From the NCBI GenBank assembly GCA_002427755.1, contig DIYO01000001.1, positions 1,054,001-1,118,000 of the forward strand: a stretch of DNA of 64,000 nt. Reading direction: 5' to 3'. This DNA is from Roseivirga sp. UBA6052 (GTDB lineage: Bacteria > Bacteroidota > Bacteroidia > Cytophagales > Cyclobacteriaceae). The notes beneath the pieces were generated by a model. The model saw only the letters and a list, made by a program, of their open reading frames with translations. It was not told where the DNA came from and did no database searches. Both the position numbers and the translations under genes were made by a program. Position 1 is the first letter of the stretch. Every line of letters starts with the position of its first letter. Of the stretch, positions 53,242 to 62,295 are shown one piece after another.

Positions 53242-55656
53242 TTATTCGTTTCTTAAAGCCTTTACAGGATTTGCTATCGCCACTTTAACTGATTGATAGC
53301 TCATGGTTAAAATTGCCACCAAGAAGGCTCCTGCTCCTGCAAGAATAAATACCAATGGATTTATTTCAGGATGATATTCAAAGTCTTGCATCCACCAGTT
53401 GACACCATAAACACCAATGGCCGTTGCAATAGCAAATGATATTGCGATGAGTATGCTAATCTCTCTGGACATTAAGTAAAGCAACTGTCCTAAAGAGGCA
53501 CCAAGCACTTTTCTTATGCCCACCTCTTTGGTTTTTTGTTCAGCAGTGAAGGCTGCTAAACCAAACAATCCAAGACAAGCGATTACAATCGCAAGTACAG
53601 CAAACACTAAAAAGATATCACCTAGCTTACTTTCTGTTTCGTACATATTGGTAAAACGATCATCTAAGAAAGTATATTCAAATGGCTGACCAGGAGCAAA
53701 TTCGTTCCATTTATCTTCCATATCAGCTATCACAGCTTGATAATCATCGGTATTCAATTTGATGTTTAGATAGGATGTATTCGTTCCAAGCCTCATAGCC
53801 AGTGGCGCTATCTTAGCTTTAAGTGATTCAAAATGGAAATCCTCTATTATTCCAATCACATTGAATCTGGTAAGATTTTCAGGACTGTCATCGAACATTC
53901 CCACTACTCTTCCATCAATCTCTTCCATGCCAAATGCTTTTGCAGCACTTTCGTTTATGATAATGGCTGTAGAATCCGCCCCATAGTCTTCACTAAAGAA
54001 TCTACCTTTCTTCATTTCCATTCCAAAGGTCTCTAGGTACTCGTAGTCTACTCTCCAGTTCTGCATTACTTGACCTCTATCCTGATCAATGATTGCATCA
54101 GGGAAGAATACGGTTGAAGAACGATTACTCCATGTAGGTAAAAAGCCGGAGAAAGTCGCATTAAGAACATCCGGATTCTGTAAGACGGCATTCTTCATTG
54201 GCTCTCGATTGTCGTTGAGCATAAAGGCATTATGAAGCACCAATACTCTATCCTTATCGAAACCTAATTTCTTATTCTGAATGTATTGCAGCTGGTTTAA
54301 AATGCTGAAAGTGGCAATAATCAATAGAATTGAAATAAAGAATTGAAAAGTAACCAAGACCTTTCTCAACCCTCCACTTTTCATTCCTAAACTCAAATTG
54401 CCTTTTAGAACTTTAGCTGGTGTAAAGGCCGACAAGAAAAATGCTGGATACAAGCCTGAAAGGAAACCAACCAAGAACGAACCTCCAAATACGATTGGCA
54501 AGTTGGCTAAGAAGTCGATATTCATTTGTCTATCAGCAAAATCATTGAAGAAAGGGATTACAATTACTGCCAATCCAAGACCTAGCAAACCCGCCATTAA
54601 TGTGATCAATACAGATTCTGAAATGAACTGATTAACTATTTGATGCCTCAATGAGCCCATTACCTTTCTTAAGCCTACCTCTTTAGCACGGTTAGCCGAA
54701 CGAGCTGTAGAAAGGTTCATAAAATTGATACAAGCGATTACGAGAATGAATGCCGCAATTGCCGTGAATATGTATACATATGTAATATCACCTTCTGGTT
54801 CAAAGCCACCGTAATTATCAGACATCAAATGCACCTCCTCTAAAGGCTGAATAAAATAATTGAATGAGTTACCCGCAGCTTCAAACTGTTCAAAAGACAT
54901 ATCTAGATATTGCTTAAGCTCTAGACTCATTTTGTCAATGGCAATCTCATTGATCTTATTATTCACATTATCGAAACTAGCACCTGGTGCCAACACCAAA
55001 TAGGTCTGATAATTCTGATTCAACCATGCCGGATCATTATACTCACGCTCACGCGTAATGAATGATTGAATCATATCGAAATGAAAGTGTGTATTATCAG
55101 GAATATCCTCATAAACGGCTGTTATTTCGTAATTGTCGGTGTCATCAAATTTCAACACCTTTCCTAACGGGTCTTCATCACCGAAATATTTCTTAGCCAC
55201 TGACTGGCTAATTGCCATAGTGTTTTTTCGTGTAAGTGCTTCCTTAGCATGTCCACGTAGTACATTCACAGAAAAGACTTCGAAGAAAGAAGGGTCTGAC
55301 CATACTACTTCATTCTCATTGAATACTTGATCTTCGTACTTTACAACCCACGACCCTGATGTACGGAATCTAACTTTGTTGAGTACTTCGGGAATTTGAT
55401 CTACGAACGTCTGACCTGCCGGAGAAGGCAGTTGGTTTCCTGTAAAATCTTGACCGTTGAAAGATCCTTCGATTACCATTCTCTGAATATTTTCAGAGTT
55501 ATCGAAGTGTTTATCGAAGCTCATCTCATAATTGACATAAGTCATTATGAGTAAGCAGCAAGCGATACCAATAGCTAAACCTGAGATGTTTAATAGACTG
55601 AAAAATTTGTCTTTCCAGATACTGCGGAAAGCAATCTTGAGGTAATTCTTAAGCAT
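53242..55656 (-). CDS. FtsX/MacB-type ABC transporter permease (paralogue 2)
   Basis: From ATG at 55656 this is 804 residues (a longer frame begins 39 bp upstream). It has the same plan as the first permease: an N-terminal helix (FFSLLNISGLAIGIACCLLIM), a periplasmic core, two FtsX blocks (ACINFMNLSTARSANRAKEVGLRKVMGS and ACLGLFGLAAFTAEQKTKEVGIRKVLGA) and a C-terminus AILTMSYQSVKVAIANPVKALRNE. The RAKEVG-RKV-G motif recurs in both halves and in the paralogue. Tandem copies of this type are frequent in Cytophagales genomes and point to gene duplication. No ATPase gene is adjacent. Confidence 0.9.
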   Translation of the reverse strand: MLKNYLKIAFRSIWKDKFFSLLNISGLAIGIACCLLIMTYVNYEMSFDKHFDNSENIQRMVIEGSFNGQDFTGNQLPSPAGQTFVDQIPEVLNKVRFRTSGSWVVKYEDQVFNENEVVWSDPSFFEVFSVNVLRGHAKEALTRKNTMAISQSVAKKYFGDEDPLGKVLKFDDTDNYEITAVYEDIPDNTHFHFDMIQSFITREREYNDPAWLNQNYQTYLVLAPGASFDNVNNKINEIAIDKMSLELKQYLDMSFEQFEAAGNSFNYFIQPLEEVHLMSDNYGGFEPEGDITYVYIFTAIAAFILVIACINFMNLSTARSANRAKEVGLRKVMGSLRHQIVNQFISESVLITLMAGLLGLGLAVIVIPFFNDFADRQMNIDFLANLPIVFGGSFLVGFLSGLYPAFFLSAFTPAKVLKGNLSLGMKSGGLRKVLVTFQFFISILLIIATFSILNQLQYIQNKKLGFDKDRVLVLHNAFMLNDNREPMKNAVLQNPDVLNATFSGFLPTWSNRSSTVFFPDAIIDQDRGQVMQNWRVDYEYLETFGMEMKKGRFFSEDYGADSTAIIINESAAKAFGMEEIDGRVVGMFDDSPENLTRFNVIGIIEDFHFESLKAKIAPLAMRLGTNTSYLNIKLNTDDYQAVIADMEDKWNEFAPGQPFEYTFLDDRFTNMYETESKLGDIFLVFAVLAIVIACLGLFGLAAFTAEQKTKEVGIRKVLGASLGQLLYLMSREISILIAISFAIATAIGVYGVNWWMQDFEYHPEINPLVFILAGAGAFLVAILTMSYQSVKVAIANPVKALRNE

Positions 55657-55719
55657 GTTAAAGTTGTTTGAGTTTTGACGAACGTAAGACGCCAAGAATT
55701 ACCGAGATGTTGCAGAGCT

Positions 55720-56832
55720 TTAGAAAACTTTCTCCAAATGCTCCATTTTCTGGCCTTCAAGTGTCAGATACTCTTTCATCAAATTGGCCGTTAAACAGCT
55801 GTGAATCGGCAAAACCCCAACAACATCACCTAATTCAATCTGATCAAAAATTTCTTGACTTACTGTTAAAATACCGTGCTCCTGAGAAACAGATTTCAAT
55901 TTTGCTCCCTTAATAATGGGTGACCAGCCTTCCTCTGTAAATACAACTATCTCACCAAAGAATTTATGCTCATGCGCATCGTACAAATGATCTTTAGAAA
56001 GATGCACAGCACCGCCATGAATAATGATCTCTAATCGTTCCTTACTCTTGAAAACAACAGGCGCTGCTAAGGCTACCGCGATGTCAGATTCATCACATAC
56101 ATCTAGGTAATTCATGACCAGATCGTAGAAGATAAAATTACCCGGACCTATTTCATCAATACCCCTAAAGTCTTCAACTACAGAACATCCAGGGGTGTCT
56201 CCCATTCTTATAATCACATCTTCATCTCGTGAGAATACCTGTTCCTTTAAAGAAATCACCTTTTCCTTAGCATCAGCCCAAAGCGATTGAATCTCCTCAA
56301 CTGAATTACAACCATAAGAATCTCCCGGATGAGAATACAAACCCTTAAGATTGAGATTTCCTGAATCCTTAACAGCTAAAGCAATTTCTTGTACTTGAAA
56401 GACATCGGAATGCAAAACTCCAGAACGGCCATATCCAGCATCAATCTCTATAAAAGCATCGATCTTACCATCAAGACTGTTATTCAACATCTCTACACTT
56501 TCTAAGTGATTTAAGAGAACAGTTAGCTTGATTTCTTTTCTGATCATCGCGTTAAGCGCTTTTACTTCCAAAATATTAACAGGAAAGGCGATGGTAATAT
56601 CTCTCCAACCATTCTCCGCAAAATATTCCGCCATCTTAACAGAAGACACCGTTATGCTTTCAATTCCCTTGCTTCTGTAGATCTCTCCTACTTGCTTGGA
56701 CTGGTGTGTCTTAAAATGCGGCACAAGCTTAACCCTATGATTATTAGCTCTTTCAAGCATCCGATCAAGGTTCTTATTGACTTTTTCTAGGTCAATTATT
56801 AGGGTGGGTCTTGTGATCTGGTCTGTAATCAT
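55720..56832 (-). CDS. D-serine dehydratase-like / D-threonine aldolase family PLP enzyme
   Basis: The enzyme is 370 residues from ATG at 56832 (an earlier ATG at 56847 is in frame). It belongs to the alanine racemase-fold group: TRPTLIIDLEKVNKNLDRM near the N-terminus, the PLP lysine Lys41 in VPHFKTHQ, and the C-terminal VLPIHSCLTANL, whose HSC gives the His-x-Cys zinc ligands of eukaryotic-type D-serine dehydratase. Such enzymes dehydrate D-serine or cleave D-threonine. The zinc ligands favour a real catalyst over a racemase. It is divergent from the SPFH operon, and it adds to the serine-related genes of the window. Confidence 0.85.
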   Translation of the reverse strand: MITDQITRPTLIIDLEKVNKNLDRMLERANNHRVKLVPHFKTHQSKQVGEIYRSKGIESITVSSVKMAEYFAENGWRDITIAFPVNILEVKALNAMIRKEIKLTVLLNHLESVEMLNNSLDGKIDAFIEIDAGYGRSGVLHSDVFQVQEIALAVKDSGNLNLKGLYSHPGDSYGCNSVEEIQSLWADAKEKVISLKEQVFSRDEDVIIRMGDTPGCSVVEDFRGIDEIGPGNFIFYDLVMNYLDVCDESDIAVALAAPVVFKSKERLEIIIHGGAVHLSKDHLYDAHEHKFFGEIVVFTEEGWSPIIKGAKLKSVSQEHGILTVSQEIFDQIELGDVVGVLPIHSCLTANLMKEYLTLEGQKMEHLEKVF

Positions 56833-56957
56833 GTCGCAAGTTATCATTTCCCTTTGTCAGAAGAATAGTTTTTAACAATTGTAACCTTTAGAAAATATTA
56901 CCCGTTAGACTGACTACTATTTGATATCATTTTAATATCATATTAAATTTAACCATT

Positions 56958-57809
56958 ATGACAAACGAAAAACCATTTAAGGCATCACCAGGGTTCGCCA
57001 TGTTATTCTTGGTGCTACTCATATTCATTGGAGGCCTACTAGGCATTATCATGCTTAGAATGCCTGTCTTCGGATTGCTATTCATACTGTTCTTTTTCCT
57101 ACTGCCTGGATTCTTCATAATTCAGCCCAATACATCAAGAGTGATGATATTCTTTGGAGACTACAGAGGAACGGTAAAAAAGAATGGCTTTTTCTGGGTA
57201 AACCCTTTCTATGTTAAAAAGAAGATCTCTTTAAGAGCCCACAACTTTGACAGTGAGCGCGTAAAAGTGAACGACAAACTAGGTAACCCAATCTTGATTA
57301 GCGTGATCTTGGTTTGGCAAGTTGAAGAAACCTATAAAGCAGCTTTTGAAGTAAATGACTATGAGCACTTTGTACGGGTGCAATCAGATGCGGCAGTAAG
57401 AAAACTCGCTGGTACTTATGCCTACGATAATTTTGAAGACGACTCTGAAATTACGCTGCGTTCCGGAATGGAAGAAGTGAATCATGATTTGGAGGAGGAG
57501 TTAATGGAAAGACTTTCAATTGCTGGTATTAAAGTAATTGAAGCAAGAATTGGCTACTTAGCCTATGCAGAAGAAATAGCCAGTGCTATGCTTCAAAGAC
57601 AGCAAGCAACCGCCATAGTAGCAGCAAGATTCAAGATTGTTGAAGGAGCAGTGGGCATGGTTGAATCAGCTCTCGAAGAACTTAACAAAAAAGAGATTGT
57701 AGACCTTGATGAAGAAAAGAAAGCGGCCATGGTGAGTAACCTTATGGTGGTACTCTGCTCAGACAAGGCAGCATCTCCAGTGGTAAATACAGGCACACTA
57801 AATCACTAG
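56958..57809 (+). CDS. SPFH-domain membrane protein
   Basis: This 283-residue protein has two N-terminal membrane helices (about 12-34 and 36-56), then a band-7/SPFH domain: GFFWVNPFYVKKKISLRAHNFDSERVKVNDKLGNPILISVILVWQVE, followed by the helix IASAMLQRQQATAIVAARFKIVEGAVGMVESAL. SPFH proteins form membrane scaffolds and recruit proteases or other partners. It heads a run of five genes with gaps of 1-3 bp or overlaps, which include a DUF4177-like, an Arc-like, a zinc-ribbon and an SdpI protein. This gene order suggests an SPFH-centred membrane system, but the function is not known to me. Confidence 0.9.
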   Translation: MTNEKPFKASPGFAMLFLVLLIFIGGLLGIIMLRMPVFGLLFILFFFLLPGFFIIQPNTSRVMIFFGDYRGTVKKNGFFWVNPFYVKKKISLRAHNFDSERVKVNDKLGNPILISVILVWQVEETYKAAFEVNDYEHFVRVQSDAAVRKLAGTYAYDNFEDDSEITLRSGMEEVNHDLEEELMERLSIAGIKVIEARIGYLAYAEEIASAMLQRQQATAIVAARFKIVEGAVGMVESALEELNKKEIVDLDEEKKAAMVSNLMVVLCSDKAASPVVNTGTLNH

Positions 57810-57812
57810 ATC

Positions 57813-57956
57813 ATGCAGTATAAAATCGTACATAAAGGACCTTTTGAAAAGGTAGAGAAATTTGAAAAAAGGCTTAATGAATTAGCCATGTCGGGTTGGA
57901 GAGTTGTGACCGCCTTAGGTGATTTCTACATCGTGATGGGTAAGGACAAGTATTAA
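57813..57956 (+). CDS. DUF4177-like small protein
   Basis: This 47-residue protein (starts MQYKIVHKGPFEKVEKFEKR, ends in WRVVTALGDFYIVMGKDKY) has the beta-alpha-beta outline of the DUF4177 family: an opening strand, an amphipathic helix with LNELAMSGWRVV, and closing strands. The GW-x-V segment is the family's most conserved part. Function is unknown. It begins 3 bp after the SPFH stop and ends 2 bp before the Arc-like start, so it is co-translated with them. The size is below the cut-off of many gene finders. Confidence 0.72.
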   Translation: MQYKIVHKGPFEKVEKFEKRLNELAMSGWRVVTALGDFYIVMGKDKY

Positions 57957-57958
57957 TC

Positions 57959-58129
57959 ATGGCTAAGAAAAAACCCTTTGTTCTCCGATTGGATCCAGAC
58001 TTATTAGCAGCCGTTGAAAAATGGGCTGCTGATGAGTTTAGGAGTACAAATGGTCAAATGGAATGGATTGTAAACAAAGCGCTTAAAGAAAACGGTAGAT
58101 TAAAACCAAAAAAAGACAATGGAACATAG
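57959..58129 (+). CDS. Arc-like ribbon-helix-helix protein
   Basis: This 56-residue protein reads KKPFVLRLDPDLLAAVEKWAADEF then NGQMEWIVNKALKENGR, the strand-helix-helix plan of Arc/CopG-type proteins with a polar turn between helices. Such proteins usually bind DNA as dimers. It could be the regulator of this operon, or a small scaffold as in some SPFH-linked operons. It begins 2 bp after the DUF4177-like gene and overlaps the zinc-ribbon gene by 11 bp. Confidence 0.78.
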   Translation: MAKKKPFVLRLDPDLLAAVEKWAADEFRSTNGQMEWIVNKALKENGRLKPKKDNGT

Positions 58130-58331
58130 AAATTATAATTGCCCCAAATGCAACAACAGATCTTACGAGACCGACTCTATTGCTACAACAGGCAGTGGCT
58201 GGAGTAAAATCTTCGATCTTCAAAATAGAAGATTCACCACCGTATCATGCAATAGATGTGGCTTTACTGAATTGTATAAAACCGGCCGCTCAAGAACAAT
58301 AGAAAACATCTTCGACTTATTCACTACCTAG
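58119..58331 (+). CDS. Zinc-ribbon protein
   Basis: The 70-residue protein has two CxxC knuckles, CPKC (Cys8, Cys11) and CNRC (Cys44, Cys47), spaced as in a zinc ribbon and similar to small nucleic-acid-binding or DUF2082-type proteins. No catalytic motif is present. It lies in a compact operon with SPFH, DUF4177-like, Arc-like and SdpI genes; it overlaps the Arc-like gene by 11 bp and is separated from SdpI by one base. Its role may be metal-dependent partner binding; this is inference. Confidence 0.85.
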   Translation: MEHRNYNCPKCNNRSYETDSIATTGSGWSKIFDLQNRRFTTVSCNRCGFTELYKTGRSRTIENIFDLFTT

Positions 58332-58332
58332 T

Positions 58333-58704
58333 ATGGATTCAATTATTTGGGCACACATAGTAGTAGCTTTTTCAGTGGTTCTTCCTGTCGGATTAATGCA
58401 ATTCGTTGACCTTGAAAAACCGAGTGACTTCTTAGGGTACCGTACCCCAGCGTCAGTAAGGTCTCCTGAGGCATGGAAATATGCGAATCAAATGTCTAAG
58501 AAACTGATTCTTTGGGGAAGTGGAATAACCTTGACAGTTCAATTGTTTACGGCTTTCACTTTGAATCAAGTAACATCCATTCTCATTACCTGTGGGGTAT
58601 TAACCGTACTTTATATCGCAGTATTAATTGTGGTAGAAATGCAATTAAGAAAGAGGTTTGACAAAGAAGGTAAACCGAAGTCTGGTTATGCTAGATTCGA
58701 TTAA
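58333..58704 (+). CDS. SdpI family membrane protein
   Basis: This 123-residue protein has three membrane helices (about 5-24, 58-78 and 82-103) and the SdpI signature LGYRTPASVRSPEAWKYAN, close to the R-T-P-x-S motif of the family. In Bacillus, SdpI gives immunity to the SdpC toxin and senses it; here there is no SdpC gene. Stand-alone SdpI-like proteins are widespread and their roles are largely unknown. It closes the five-gene SPFH operon, and its TAA overlaps the convergent glycosyltransferase stop in a TTAA sequence. Confidence 0.88.
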   Translation: MDSIIWAHIVVAFSVVLPVGLMQFVDLEKPSDFLGYRTPASVRSPEAWKYANQMSKKLILWGSGITLTVQLFTAFTLNQVTSILITCGVLTVLYIAVLIVVEMQLRKRFDKEGKPKSGYARFD

Positions 58705-60398
58705 TCCAGCATTACCGGATACTTCTTTGAATTAATTGGAGGCTCAATTCCATCAACTTCAATAGAAAATCGCATATCAAACTCTCCTGAAATTTTTGGC
58801 ATATCGAAACTGACAGACTCGGAAAAAACCTCTTCTGCTTTCATGCCTCCGGTAAGCTCTTTGATTCGTATGCTAGCTTGTGGTTGTAAACCTTTTAAGA
58901 AGTGTACACTCAAGAAAACTTTCCTAGGTGCTGCATCATCAAATGAAATATCATACCCGTAATTGTTACTGAAATGAAGCATAGCTGTTCTTCTTGCTCC
59001 ATTCTGATCACAGAACGCTATCTCTGTTTCATCCAGCTCAATATTAACCTTTCGGAAACTTCGGAAATTCTCTACTACACGAGAATGAATTCCCTTGCCA
59101 ATCTTGGTTTCGTAATCACTATATCTTGCTGTATCTCTAAACCTATTGATTTGAAAAACGGACCGCCCTTGTAGGTTTTCTTCTAAGGGAAGTAAGTCAT
59201 GGTGGGTTTCTCTATAATCAAAAGTATTGTAGCAATGCACAATATCTTTCGTGAGATAAGCATATCGCGAAGCTCTCTCATAATGATTATTGAACATTAT
59301 AGGCAATCCTTTGCTCAATTCCTGCACTTCATCCGCCCAGGTATCCCAATTATGCAATACGTCCCAACCTTCAGTCCATTCTTTAGGAAGGAAATCATGC
59401 ATAAGATAGACTCTAGCAGGAATAAAAAGTGCCACTGATACAATCATCAACCTTCTAATCCAATGTCTCCATTTAAGATTATCTCTTATGTATTCATGAC
59501 CCAAGAGAATTAAAGGAATTAGTAAAATACTAGTCCAATGTTTATGAAACTCTACCTTAAAACTGGAGATTAAAAAGAATAAGAAAACACCAGCAATACA
59601 GAATTTAAGGGCTCTATTGAACTCCCCTCCCATTCTATTAGCAAATACCGAAGCGATTAAAAATACGCCAATGAGCGGGCCAAACACCACCGGCTGAATT
59701 CCAATATAGTAGGCGATCGTCTCCCAACTAAAGCCCATATCAATACGGTTATACAGGTGGAATTTTATAGTCGCAAAATCGTAGTTAAACTGCCATATGG
59801 TATGCGGAATCATAAAAAGCGTAGTACAAAGTACCACTAACCAAAACGACTTCTTTAGGAAGAGTTTAGGGTTAGAAGCTACAGTAAAAATCACCATTAA
59901 AAATCCATGATGTTTACTAAGCATAATCAAAGCAATAGAAAAAGCCAGTAGCACTACTGTCTTGAGATTATCCTCCACTAAGTACCTTTTATAGAATAGA
60001 AAGAATAATGCTACGCCTAATAGTAGTGGCACATCTGTCTTAACATGGTATGCCCCTGCATGAACAGCTAACAATGAGAGAAAAATCCAGATCAACAGAT
60101 GATCATCCTTCTTGTCTACAGTCTTTCTAATCACCACCATGGTTAGAATACTACAGATAAGCATACCCATTCTTAACCCTAAGCTATTAGGAAAAAGCCA
60201 ATAGAAAGGCGCAGTAACAAAACCTACCATAGGTGGGTGATCTAAATAACCCCAAGCTGGATATTGAGAAAACAACCAATAATAAGCCTCCTCTCCATTT
60301 ACTTCAGTAAAGGCATTTTGAATTAAACCAACGACAAACCAAACGATTAAGAAAACGCGAAATGGGTGCTTTTTATAATCAAAGAATTCCTGAAGCAT
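58701..60398 (-). CDS. GT39/ArnT-like membrane glycosyltransferase
   Basis: The 565-residue protein has about 10-12 membrane helices in the first 340 residues with NGEEAYYWLFSQYPAWGYLDHPPMVGF, where the acidic residues of the first periplasmic loop and the DHPP motif are typical of the PMT/ArnT glycosyltransferase superfamily. A soluble C-terminal domain of about 200 residues follows. These enzymes transfer a sugar from a polyprenyl carrier to protein or lipid at the outer face of the inner membrane. It is transcribed alone, with its stop overlapping that of the convergent SdpI gene. Confidence 0.88.
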   Translation of the reverse strand: MLQEFFDYKKHPFRVFLIVWFVVGLIQNAFTEVNGEEAYYWLFSQYPAWGYLDHPPMVGFVTAPFYWLFPNSLGLRMGMLICSILTMVVIRKTVDKKDDHLLIWIFLSLLAVHAGAYHVKTDVPLLLGVALFFLFYKRYLVEDNLKTVVLLAFSIALIMLSKHHGFLMVIFTVASNPKLFLKKSFWLVVLCTTLFMIPHTIWQFNYDFATIKFHLYNRIDMGFSWETIAYYIGIQPVVFGPLIGVFLIASVFANRMGGEFNRALKFCIAGVFLFFLISSFKVEFHKHWTSILLIPLILLGHEYIRDNLKWRHWIRRLMIVSVALFIPARVYLMHDFLPKEWTEGWDVLHNWDTWADEVQELSKGLPIMFNNHYERASRYAYLTKDIVHCYNTFDYRETHHDLLPLEENLQGRSVFQINRFRDTARYSDYETKIGKGIHSRVVENFRSFRKVNIELDETEIAFCDQNGARRTAMLHFSNNYGYDISFDDAAPRKVFLSVHFLKGLQPQASIRIKELTGGMKAEEVFSESVSFDMPKISGEFDMRFSIEVDGIEPPINSKKYPVMLD

Positions 60399-60594
60399 GA
60401 AGCATGATTATTTGCCACAAAAGTAGTCCTTTTTAACATATCAAAAACCTCTATTTCCAAGGTGCCTCAATACAGTTGAAAGCAATCGCAAAATACACAA
60501 TTCTATGTACATAATTATTACCCTACTATTTCTATAGACTTATAGAACTTTCTTGCTATCTATGCGTTGAGGAAACAAATTAAACATTACAATC

Positions 60595-61230
60595 ATGGCG
60601 ATAAGACTAGGCGATACAGCACCAAATTTTGATGCTGAAACAACAGAAGGAAAAATTAATTTTCACGAATGGTTAGGTGATAGCTGGGGTGTTTTATTCT
60701 CGCATCCAGCGGACTACACACCAGTATGCACCACTGAATTAGGTAAGACAGCACTATTGGGAGATGATTTCAAGAGTAGGAACACAAAAGTTTTAGCTGT
60801 TTCAGTTGATGGACTAGAGTCTCACAAGGGGTGGATTAACGACATCAATGAAACACAAAATACTACCGTAAACTTCCCGATTATAGCCGATGAGGACAGA
60901 ACAGTAGCGAATCTTTACGATATGATTCACCCTGAAGCTGACAATACGTTAACCGTGAGATCCGTATTTATCATTGACCCTGCTAAAAAGGTTAAACTCA
61001 CGCTTACATACCCCGCTTCAACAGGGCGAAATTTCTACGAAATTTTGAGAGTCATAGACTCATTGCAATTGACTGCCGACTACAGCGTGGCTACACCTGC
61101 CGACTGGAAAGATGGTGAAGATGTTGTGGTGGTACCGAGTATCTCAACAGAAGACATCCCTGAAAGATTTCCAAAAGGGCATAAAGTAATAAAGCCTTAT
61201 CTAAGAACCACACCACAACCCAACAAGTAA
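60595..61230 (+). CDS. 1-Cys peroxiredoxin (Prx6 type)
   Basis: This 211-residue cytoplasmic peroxidase begins AIRLGDTAPNFDAETTEG and has the catalytic motif FSHPADYTPVCTTE with Cys45. It is the only cysteine in the protein, so it is a true 1-Cys form that needs an external reductant, in the Prx6 clade; TLTYPASTGRNF and DWKDGEDVVVVPS support this. It detoxifies hydrogen and organic peroxides. The leader is about 190 bp long with no clear promoter match. A strong terminator follows and also serves the convergent DUF4197 gene. Confidence 0.95.
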   Translation: MAIRLGDTAPNFDAETTEGKINFHEWLGDSWGVLFSHPADYTPVCTTELGKTALLGDDFKSRNTKVLAVSVDGLESHKGWINDINETQNTTVNFPIIADEDRTVANLYDMIHPEADNTLTVRSVFIIDPAKKVKLTLTYPASTGRNFYEILRVIDSLQLTADYSVATPADWKDGEDVVVVPSISTEDIPERFPKGHKVIKPYLRTTPQPNK

Positions 61231-61235
61231 TTGAA

Positions 61236-61258
61236 AGAGCCTCTAACAAGAGGCTTTT
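61236..61258. terminator. Terminator between peroxiredoxin and DUF4197 genes
   Basis: AGCCTCT pairs with AGAGGCT around an AACA loop, followed by a T-run. It lies between convergent genes whose stops are close by. Confidence 0.9.
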
Positions 61259-61960
61259 TTATTTGAATACCTTCTTCAATAATTCTGAAGTTCGAGCACC
61301 TGGATTACTTCTGATGTTCAGCTCTTCTTCAGCAATTTTAACGAACAATCCATCGATAGCCTTCTCTGTAACATAGGCAGTTAAATCTGTTTCTACCTTT
61401 TTCACGAGTGGAATCTTATTGTATGTATTCATTATATCAGACCAATACTTTGTGGCATCAACAGCCTTAAGTGAGTTCTCTATTATTGGTGAAAACTTGG
61501 CTGTCAAATCCTCTGTGGTTTCTCTTTCCAAAATCTGAGTAGCAGCATTCTGCTCACCTTTCACAATGTTAATGGCATCCGTAATGGTTAATCCGCGAAT
61601 AGCATCAACAAATATATCTTTTGCCTCTACGGCCGCTTTTTCAGCGGCACGGTTCAATGAAAGAATAGCTGCGTCTACTTGCTTATTTAAACCAACTTGT
61701 CTCAATTTCTTTTCAACATTCTTCACATCCTCGGGGAAAAGGATCTTGACTGATGGATTACCAAAATAGCCGTCAGTTAATGACAATACATCCACCCCTT
61801 TAGAGGTACCTTGGACTAACGCTTCCTTTAGACCATTGGCTGCTTCTTCAGCAGTAAATGCTTCTTTATTGAGCAGAGACTTGGCCCTCTTTAGTAGTTG
61901 CGCTTCTGCCGAGCAGCTAAAGAGCACGAAAAATACGGAAAGTGATAAGAGCTTCTTCAT
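61259..61960 (-). CDS. DUF4197 family secreted protein
   Basis: The 233-residue protein has a signal peptide (KKLLSLSVFFVLFSCSAEAQ, with a possible lipid-site Cys at position 16) followed by a helical mature domain: AANGLKEALVQGTSKGVDVL, AEKAAVEAKDIFVDAIRGLTITDAINIV and KFSPIIENSLKAV, as in the DUF4197 family. The function of this family is unknown; it is widespread in Bacteroidota and Proteobacteria. The gene is transcribed alone and converges on the peroxiredoxin gene. Confidence 0.85.
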   Translation of the reverse strand: MKKLLSLSVFFVLFSCSAEAQLLKRAKSLLNKEAFTAEEAANGLKEALVQGTSKGVDVLSLTDGYFGNPSVKILFPEDVKNVEKKLRQVGLNKQVDAAILSLNRAAEKAAVEAKDIFVDAIRGLTITDAINIVKGEQNAATQILERETTEDLTAKFSPIIENSLKAVDATKYWSDIMNTYNKIPLVKKVETDLTAYVTEKAIDGLFVKIAEEELNIRSNPGARTSELLKKVFK

Positions 61961-62025
61961 GTTGATGCGTTTTAAGAGTTAACGAGGCAACAGGAAAAAG
62001 TTGATATAGGAATGTTTAATTTTTG

Positions 62026-62268
62026 TTAAGACACCAAAAGCACCTTTTGGTTTTCAGTAATGGCATCTATCATTTTGGTGTAACTCACCTTTTCTCCTGA
62101 TGCTTTAGAAACATAGAAATACTCCAAACCTTCAAGTACAACTTCGCACTCTCCTAGCTCATAGCGCAGTACCTTAACCGTAGAACCTTCTACAATAGGG
62201 TTACCATTTAAGTCTAATAGTTTGGGAGGTTGTTTCTCCTTTGGTTTTTTCTTGAATAAGCCGAACAT
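62026..62268 (-). CDS. Small conserved-type hypothetical protein
   Basis: I do not recognise this family. The 80-residue protein has a basic N-terminus (FGLFKKKPKEKQ) and a beta-rich body: NGNPIVEGSTVKVLRY, GECEVVLEGLEYFYVS and KVSYTKMIDAI. The body resembles small SH3-like or KOW-like folds only in outline. It is divergent from leuS and lies 65 bp from the DUF4197 gene. It is longer than a chance frame and has a coherent protein composition. Confidence 0.68.
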   Translation of the reverse strand: MFGLFKKKPKEKQPPKLLDLNGNPIVEGSTVKVLRYELGECEVVLEGLEYFYVSKASGEKVSYTKMIDAITENQKVLLVS

Positions 62269-62295
62269 GAATAAATAATATGTGCGAAGATATAA

